Of a stretch of DNA of 31,439 nucleotides, positions 27,712-31,439 are shown one piece after another. Numbering within the stretch: position 1 is the first letter of the stretch; each line of letters starts with the position of its first letter. The stretch spans positions 1 through 31,439 of the IMG/VR virus record IMGVR_UViG_3300030331_004197, one strand, 5' to 3'. A program made the position numbers and the translations under genes. The notes below the pieces were generated by a model. The model was not told where the DNA came from, made no database searches, and worked only from the letters and a program-made list of their open reading frames with translations. The DNA comes from a virus.

Positions 27712-27939
27712 ATGACAAAATCTAATGATGTTGATGTGAATGCTTTGATAAAAATTTATAACCAAAAAATTTCTACATTAACAAATCAAAATATTCTTCT
27801 TGAAGCAAAATTACAAACAGTTGTACAAGACAACTTAGATGCTCAAAAAGAACTATTAGCAGAAAAATTGGAACTGCAAGAAAAGTACGAAAATCTATTA
27901 GCAGAACTCGAAGAGGAAGATGGCAAAACCAACAACTAG
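27712..27939 (+). CDS. small coiled-coil protein, 75 aa
   Basis: A 75-residue protein that is almost entirely helical. From about residue 10 (VNALIKIYNQKISTLTNQNI) to 70 (YENLLAELEEED), hydrophobic residues recur every 3-4 positions, with Gln, Lys and Glu between them. This is a clear coiled coil with no Pro or Gly breaker. It begins 3 bases after the fibre stop and its last 20 bases overlap gp13. The overlap contains gp13's ribosome-binding site (GAGGA), so translation of the two is probably linked. A role as assembly chaperone or minor neck component is inferred from position only. Confidence 0.78.
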   Translation: MTKSNDVDVNALIKIYNQKISTLTNQNILLEAKLQTVVQDNLDAQKELLAEKLELQEKYENLLAELEEEDGKTNN

Positions 27940-28792
27940 ACAACAATTAATAGATTACTGCTTTAGAAAGTTGGGTTCTCCTGTTCTAGAGATAAATGTC
28001 GATGATGATCAAGTTGATGATTTAGTTGATGATGCGATACAACTTTATAATGAAAGACACTTTGATGGTGTTGAAAGAATGTATCTTAAATACAAGATAA
28101 CTCAAGGTGATATTGATAGAGGTTTAGGTGCCGAGGTTGCTGGAGAAACAAAAGTAAATGGTACAACAGGTATTGGTATTGTTACAACTACAACAACCTC
28201 TACAAATATACCTGGTTATGGAACAACAACTACTGAATTTTATGAAAATTCTAATTTTTTACAAATACCAGATTCTGTAGTAGGTGTCAATAAAATTTTT
28301 AAATTTGATACCAGTTCAATATCTGGTAGCATGTTTAGTATTAAATATCAATTATTTTTGAATGATCTTTATTATTTTAATTCAGTTGAGTTATTACAAT
28401 ACTCAATGACAAAAACTCGTCTTGAAGATATTGATTTTCTTCTTACTCCAGAGGCTCAAATAAGATTTAATAAAAGACAAGATAGATTATATCTTGATAT
28501 TGATTGGGGTGCACAAGAGGAAGGAGATTTCTTAGTATTAGATTGTTTTAGAGCTCTTGATCCTGAATCATTCAATCAGGTATATAATGATTATTTTATA
28601 AAATTATATCTAACTGCCTTAATCAAAAGACAATGGGGACAAAATTTGATTAAATTTAGAGGGGTTAAATTACCTGGTGGAATAGAATTGAATGGTAGAG
28701 AAATATATGATGATGCAGAAAGAGAAATTGAAAGAATAAGGGAAAAAATGATGCTTGAGTATGAACTTCCTCCTCTTGATTTTATTGGGTAA
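27920..28792 (+). CDS. 13: neck protein gp13 (head completion)
   Basis: A 290-residue protein; T4 gp13 has 309. The N-terminal segment LIDYCFRKLGSPVLEINVDD, DDLVDDAIQLYNERHFDGVE matches the T4 pattern 'HCKRKLGYPVIQINV...D..DEALQ.YRERHYDG'. Later features typical of the family are VGVNKIFKF, MFSIKYQLFLNDLYYF and LDIDWG, with a C-terminal helix EREIERIREKMMLEYELPP. In T4, gp13 forms the neck ring under the portal with gp14 and is needed for tail joining. A Thr-rich insert (GTTGIGIVTTTTTSTNIPGY, residues about 81-100) looks like a flexible loop. The start is inside the coiled-coil gene, behind GAGGA; 6 bases separate it from gp14. Confidence 0.93.
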   Translation: MAKPTTRQQLIDYCFRKLGSPVLEINVDDDQVDDLVDDAIQLYNERHFDGVERMYLKYKITQGDIDRGLGAEVAGETKVNGTTGIGIVTTTTTSTNIPGYGTTTTEFYENSNFLQIPDSVVGVNKIFKFDTSSISGSMFSIKYQLFLNDLYYFNSVELLQYSMTKTRLEDIDFLLTPEAQIRFNKRQDRLYLDIDWGAQEEGDFLVLDCFRALDPESFNQVYNDYFIKLYLTALIKRQWGQNLIKFRGVKLPGGIELNGREIYDDAEREIERIREKMMLEYELPPLDFIG

Positions 28793-28798
28793 TGATTG

Positions 28799-30439
28799 AT
28801 GGCGTTAAATCCCTTTTTTCTACAAGGATCTCAAAGTGAGCAAAGACTCACTCAAGATTTAATTAATGAACATCTAAAAATTTTTGGTGTTGATATTACA
28901 TATATTCCAAGAAAATTTGTTAGAAAACAAACTATAATTAAAGAGGTTCAATCATCTACTTTTGATGATAATTTTTTATTAGAGGCATATATTAATACTT
29001 TTGAAGGTTATGGTGGTCAGGGAGACATCATGACAAAATTCGGTGTAAGTTTAAGAGATGAACTTACAGTCACGATATCTAAAGAAAGATTTGAAGATTT
29101 TATATCACCATTTTTAGAAGCAGATGATGATTATGAGTTAGCAACTAGACCTCGTGAGGGAGATGTTATATTTTTTCCTTTAGGACAAAGATTATTTGAA
29201 GTCAAATTTGTAGAACATGAGGATCCTTTTTATCAATTAGGAAAAAATTATGTTTATAAACTTAAGTGTGAACTATTTGAATATGAAGATGAGGTATTTG
29301 ATACTGATATAGAAGAAATTGATTCGCAACTTGAAGATCTTGGATTTATTTCTACATTACAACTTATTAGTGTTGGTACAACAGCAACTGCAAACGCACA
29401 ATTAAATGTTTCCAATAGAGGATATATCAGAGAAATTACTTTAAATAATGATGGAAGTGGTTATACAAGCACACCTAATGTAGCAATAACCACTGCACCA
29501 AATGTTGCAGGAAACATAAATGCAACAGCTATTGCAATAACGACAGAGAGAGCAGGTATATTTTCAATTGATAGAATAGTTTTAACTCATGCAGGTATTG
29601 GTTATACAGAACCACCAATCGTAACCATTTCTGGTGGTGGGGGTGTTGGTGCAGCTGCGACTGCTGCAGTTGAATTATCAAATTTTGGTATTGTTGATTT
29701 TACCATGTCAAATAATGGAGTTGGATATGCTGCAACTCCTACTGTTTCAATTGTAGGAGCAAGCACTTCACCTGCATCTGCAGAAGTTAATTTATTAGCA
29801 GACAATACGATATCAGATGTTTTTGTTAAAAATGCAGGTATAGGTTTTACTCAGGTACCAACAATTATTATATCAGATCCATCAACAACTCAAGGAGTGG
29901 GTAATTTTGAAAGAGGTGAAATTGTAAAAGGATTATCATCTGGAATTGAGGCAAGAGTCAAAGAATGGGATTTAGATACAAAGATATTAAAAATATCAAA
30001 TGTTGGTATTGGAACAACTATGGCAGCATTTATTGCTGGTGAAATAATTCAGGCAACTGAATCAACATTCTTTAATGTTGGCATATCAACAACTGCTACA
30101 ATAGGTATTTCAACAACAATTTTAACAGGGATTAATACATCTGGTATAATTTTAAATCAGACTTTAAATCAAGTAACATTTGGACAATCAATAGTCATAG
30201 GGACTGGTGTAACCGTAACTAGTATTGGTTCTAATTCTATTACTATAAGTACTCCTTCGTTAAATACTACTGGAGTTACAACTTCAGTTTCATTTGGATC
30301 TACAGTATTATCAAATTATGCTTTAGACTTCTTTAGTGAAGAAAATCAAGACACAACCTTTGAATCAAATGATATTATCGAATCTGAGGCAGATGATATT
30401 ATTGATTTTTCAGAGGGTAATCCATTCGGTACATTCTAA
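28799..30439 (+). CDS. 14: neck protein gp14, enlarged with GxGY repeats, 546 aa
   Basis: The ATG at 28799 (MALNPFF) is chosen over an in-frame TTG one codon earlier. Residues about 1-180 match T4 gp14 (256 aa in T4). VDITYIPRKFV corresponds to 'VECYYVPREYV', YINTFEGYGG to 'YLNSFEGYEG', and EGDVIFFPLGQRLFEVKFVE with DPFYQLG to 'EGDLIYFP...LFEINWVE..DPFYQLG'. The following ~360 residues have no T4 counterpart. They hold four GxGY repeats (DGSGYTST near 221, AGIGYTEP 268, NGVGYAAT 309, AGIGFTQV 349) and a GIST/GIGTT-rich stretch. The last ~35 residues are acidic (EENQDTTFESNDIIESEADD), like the C-terminal end of a neck protein. In T4, gp14 forms the outer neck ring; the insert may make collar decorations. 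TAATG overlap with gp15. Confidence 0.92.
   Translation: MALNPFFLQGSQSEQRLTQDLINEHLKIFGVDITYIPRKFVRKQTIIKEVQSSTFDDNFLLEAYINTFEGYGGQGDIMTKFGVSLRDELTVTISKERFEDFISPFLEADDDYELATRPREGDVIFFPLGQRLFEVKFVEHEDPFYQLGKNYVYKLKCELFEYEDEVFDTDIEEIDSQLEDLGFISTLQLISVGTTATANAQLNVSNRGYIREITLNNDGSGYTSTPNVAITTAPNVAGNINATAIAITTERAGIFSIDRIVLTHAGIGYTEPPIVTISGGGGVGAAATAAVELSNFGIVDFTMSNNGVGYAATPTVSIVGASTSPASAEVNLLADNTISDVFVKNAGIGFTQVPTIIISDPSTTQGVGNFERGEIVKGLSSGIEARVKEWDLDTKILKISNVGIGTTMAAFIAGEIIQATESTFFNVGISTTATIGISTTILTGINTSGIILNQTLNQVTFGQSIVIGTGVTVTSIGSNSITISTPSLNTTGVTTSVSFGSTVLSNYALDFFSEENQDTTFESNDIIESEADDIIDFSEGNPFGTF
29380..29890 (+). repeat. four-copy protein repeat (GxGY type) in gp14
   Basis: Four units of about 40-48 residues, each with a hydrophobic strand, [DN/A]G-x-G-[YF], then a Pro and a second strand (TPNVAIT, PPIVTIS, TPTVSIV, VPTIIIS). 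Between units lie Ala-rich strands with Gly. The copies are similar at the protein level but diverged as DNA. The pattern equals the repeats in the gp7-like, gp8 and gp10-like proteins. Confidence 0.65.
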
Positions 30440-31439
30440 TGCTAGGACAATACTATTATCACGAAATACTAAGAAAAACTATAATTGCTTTTGGTACAAT
30501 TTTTAATGACATTCACATACGTCATCGAGATGGTGCTGGCAAAGAAACAAGTGATATGAGAGTTCCTCTTGCTTATGGTCCTATGCAAAAATTCTTGGCA
30601 AGATTAGAACAGCAACCAGAATTAAATCGTGCTGTTCAAATTACATTACCTCGTATGTCATTTGAAACTACGAACATTGCGTATGATGCAACAAGAAAAG
30701 GTGGAATAACACAAACATTTAAAGCATCAGATGGAAATAAATTAAGAAAAGTATTCATGCCAGTTCCATACAATCTTGGTTTTGAATTGAATATTCTTGT
30801 AAAATTAAATGATGATGCATTACAAATAATTGAACAAATATTACCATATTTTCAACCATCATTTAATGTTACTATTGACCTAGTAAATGTGATAGGTGAA
30901 AAAAGAGATGTACCAATAATATTAGATAATATTTCATTTCAAGATGATTATGAAGGAGATTTTGCGACAAGAAGAGCACTTATATACACATTAAACTTTA
31001 CTGCCAAGACTTATCTGTTTGGTCCTGTATCTGATTCTAGTGAGGGTCTTATTAAGAAAGTGCAGGTGGATTACTATGCTTCTGTTGATAGAGAGACTGC
31101 AAAGAGAGAATTAAGATTTACTGCAACTCCTCAAGCAAAACAAGATTACAATGATGATAATACAACAGAATTAAAAGAAAATCTTACAAAAACTAAAACA
31201 AGGATAGATGTTGGAGCAACTAATTCCCTAGCAGTAGATATGAGAATTATTATAGATAAAGAAATAATGAAAATTAAAGAAATAGTTGATGCAAACACGA
31301 TTGTTGTATTCCGTGCATATGATAGTATCGCTGCTACACATACAAAAGGAACATCAATTGATGTATTGACTGCTGCTGATGATGCATTAGTTGAACCTGA
31401 TGATGATTTTGGATTTAATGGTGTCGTTGAAGTTTTTAA
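30439..31439 (+). CDS. 15: tail completion/sheath stabiliser gp15, open at the window end
   Basis: Starts at the ATG sharing an A with the gp14 stop (TAATG) and stays open for 333 codons to the last base. The final bases 'taa' are not in frame, so the gene runs on. T4 gp15 has 272 residues. The N-terminus (MLGQYYYHEILRKTIIAFGT, IFNDIHIRH) and later MRVPLAYGPMQKFLARLEQ, LPRMSFE, and VPYNLGFELNILVK match the gp15 family, as does FTAKTYLFGPVSD before a variable end. In T4, a gp15 hexamer caps the tail tube and sheath and joins the tail to the neck. Residues about 252-309 (RIIIDKEIMKIKEI, FRAYDSIAATHTKGTSI) are an added module, like that in the gp7-like and gp10-like proteins. Confidence 0.9.
   Translation, partial: MLGQYYYHEILRKTIIAFGTIFNDIHIRHRDGAGKETSDMRVPLAYGPMQKFLARLEQQPELNRAVQITLPRMSFETTNIAYDATRKGGITQTFKASDGNKLRKVFMPVPYNLGFELNILVKLNDDALQIIEQILPYFQPSFNVTIDLVNVIGEKRDVPIILDNISFQDDYEGDFATRRALIYTLNFTAKTYLFGPVSDSSEGLIKKVQVDYYASVDRETAKRELRFTATPQAKQDYNDDNTTELKENLTKTKTRIDVGATNSLAVDMRIIIDKEIMKIKEIVDANTIVVFRAYDSIAATHTKGTSIDVLTAADDALVEPDDDFGFNGVVEVF

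Noticed and set aside
31437-31439. TAA as the last three bases, apparently ending gp15
   Set aside because: The gp15 frame from 30439 reads ...GAA GTT TTT AA at the edge, so this TAA is out of frame and the gene continues past the window. No frameshift is needed.
1-31439. Search for tRNA genes, CRISPR arrays, insertion sequences, homing endonucleases and host-type metabolic genes
   Set aside because: No cloverleaf-like sequence, spaced direct DNA repeats, transposase or endonuclease motif was seen. All credible frames are structural, assembly or small hypothetical proteins.

Overview
The window is a piece of the late structural region of a T4-like marine myovirus. The DNA is strongly AT-rich, every credible gene is on the + strand, and genes are packed with 0-30 base gaps or short overlaps. 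The gene order follows T4: 25, 6, 7, 8, a 10-like position, tail-fibre-type genes, then 13, 14, 15. The AT-rich composition, the very large repeat-bearing structural proteins and the small genes at the left end fit phages of Prochlorococcus/Synechococcus or Pelagibacter (Kyanoviridae-like). The host cannot be fixed from this window alone; no host-type metabolic gene, tRNA or integrase is present.

Layout. Positions 1-1867 hold the tail of an unidentified gene and five small or hypothetical genes, including a 45-residue highly basic protein and a protein with an acyl/aminoacyl-transferase-like C-terminus. From 1922 to 25279 lies the baseplate block: gp25, gp6, a giant 4114-residue gp7-like protein, gp8, and a 2359-residue DUF4815-type protein in the gp9/gp10 position. 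From 25276 to 27939 a cassette of five small or fibre-like genes occupies the place of T4 gp11-gp12-wac. From 27920 to the end are the neck and tail-completion genes gp13, gp14 (enlarged) and gp15 (enlarged, open at the window edge).

Expression. Two perfect T4-type late-promoter boxes (TATAAATA) sit in two of the few real intergenic gaps, before gp8 and before the fibre cassette. Near-consensus boxes (CATAAATA/GATAAATA) lie before gp25 and, inside coding sequence, about 100 bases before gp7 and the gp10-like gene. The region therefore looks like a set of late transcripts read in one direction.

The genes would act together: gp25, gp6, gp7, gp8 and the gp10-like protein build the baseplate wedges, the cassette supplies fibre or adhesin parts, gp13/gp14 form the neck, and gp15 caps the tail. 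The most notable feature is that the same beta-rich modules recur in several of these proteins. A 'GxGY' repeat is found in the gp7-like, gp8, gp10-like and gp14 proteins, and an 'I(D/N)xExI...RG...H' module in the gp7-like, gp10-like and gp15 proteins. These appear to be decorations added onto T4 core folds. I saw no separate, wholly new system such as defence, CRISPR or mobile genes.
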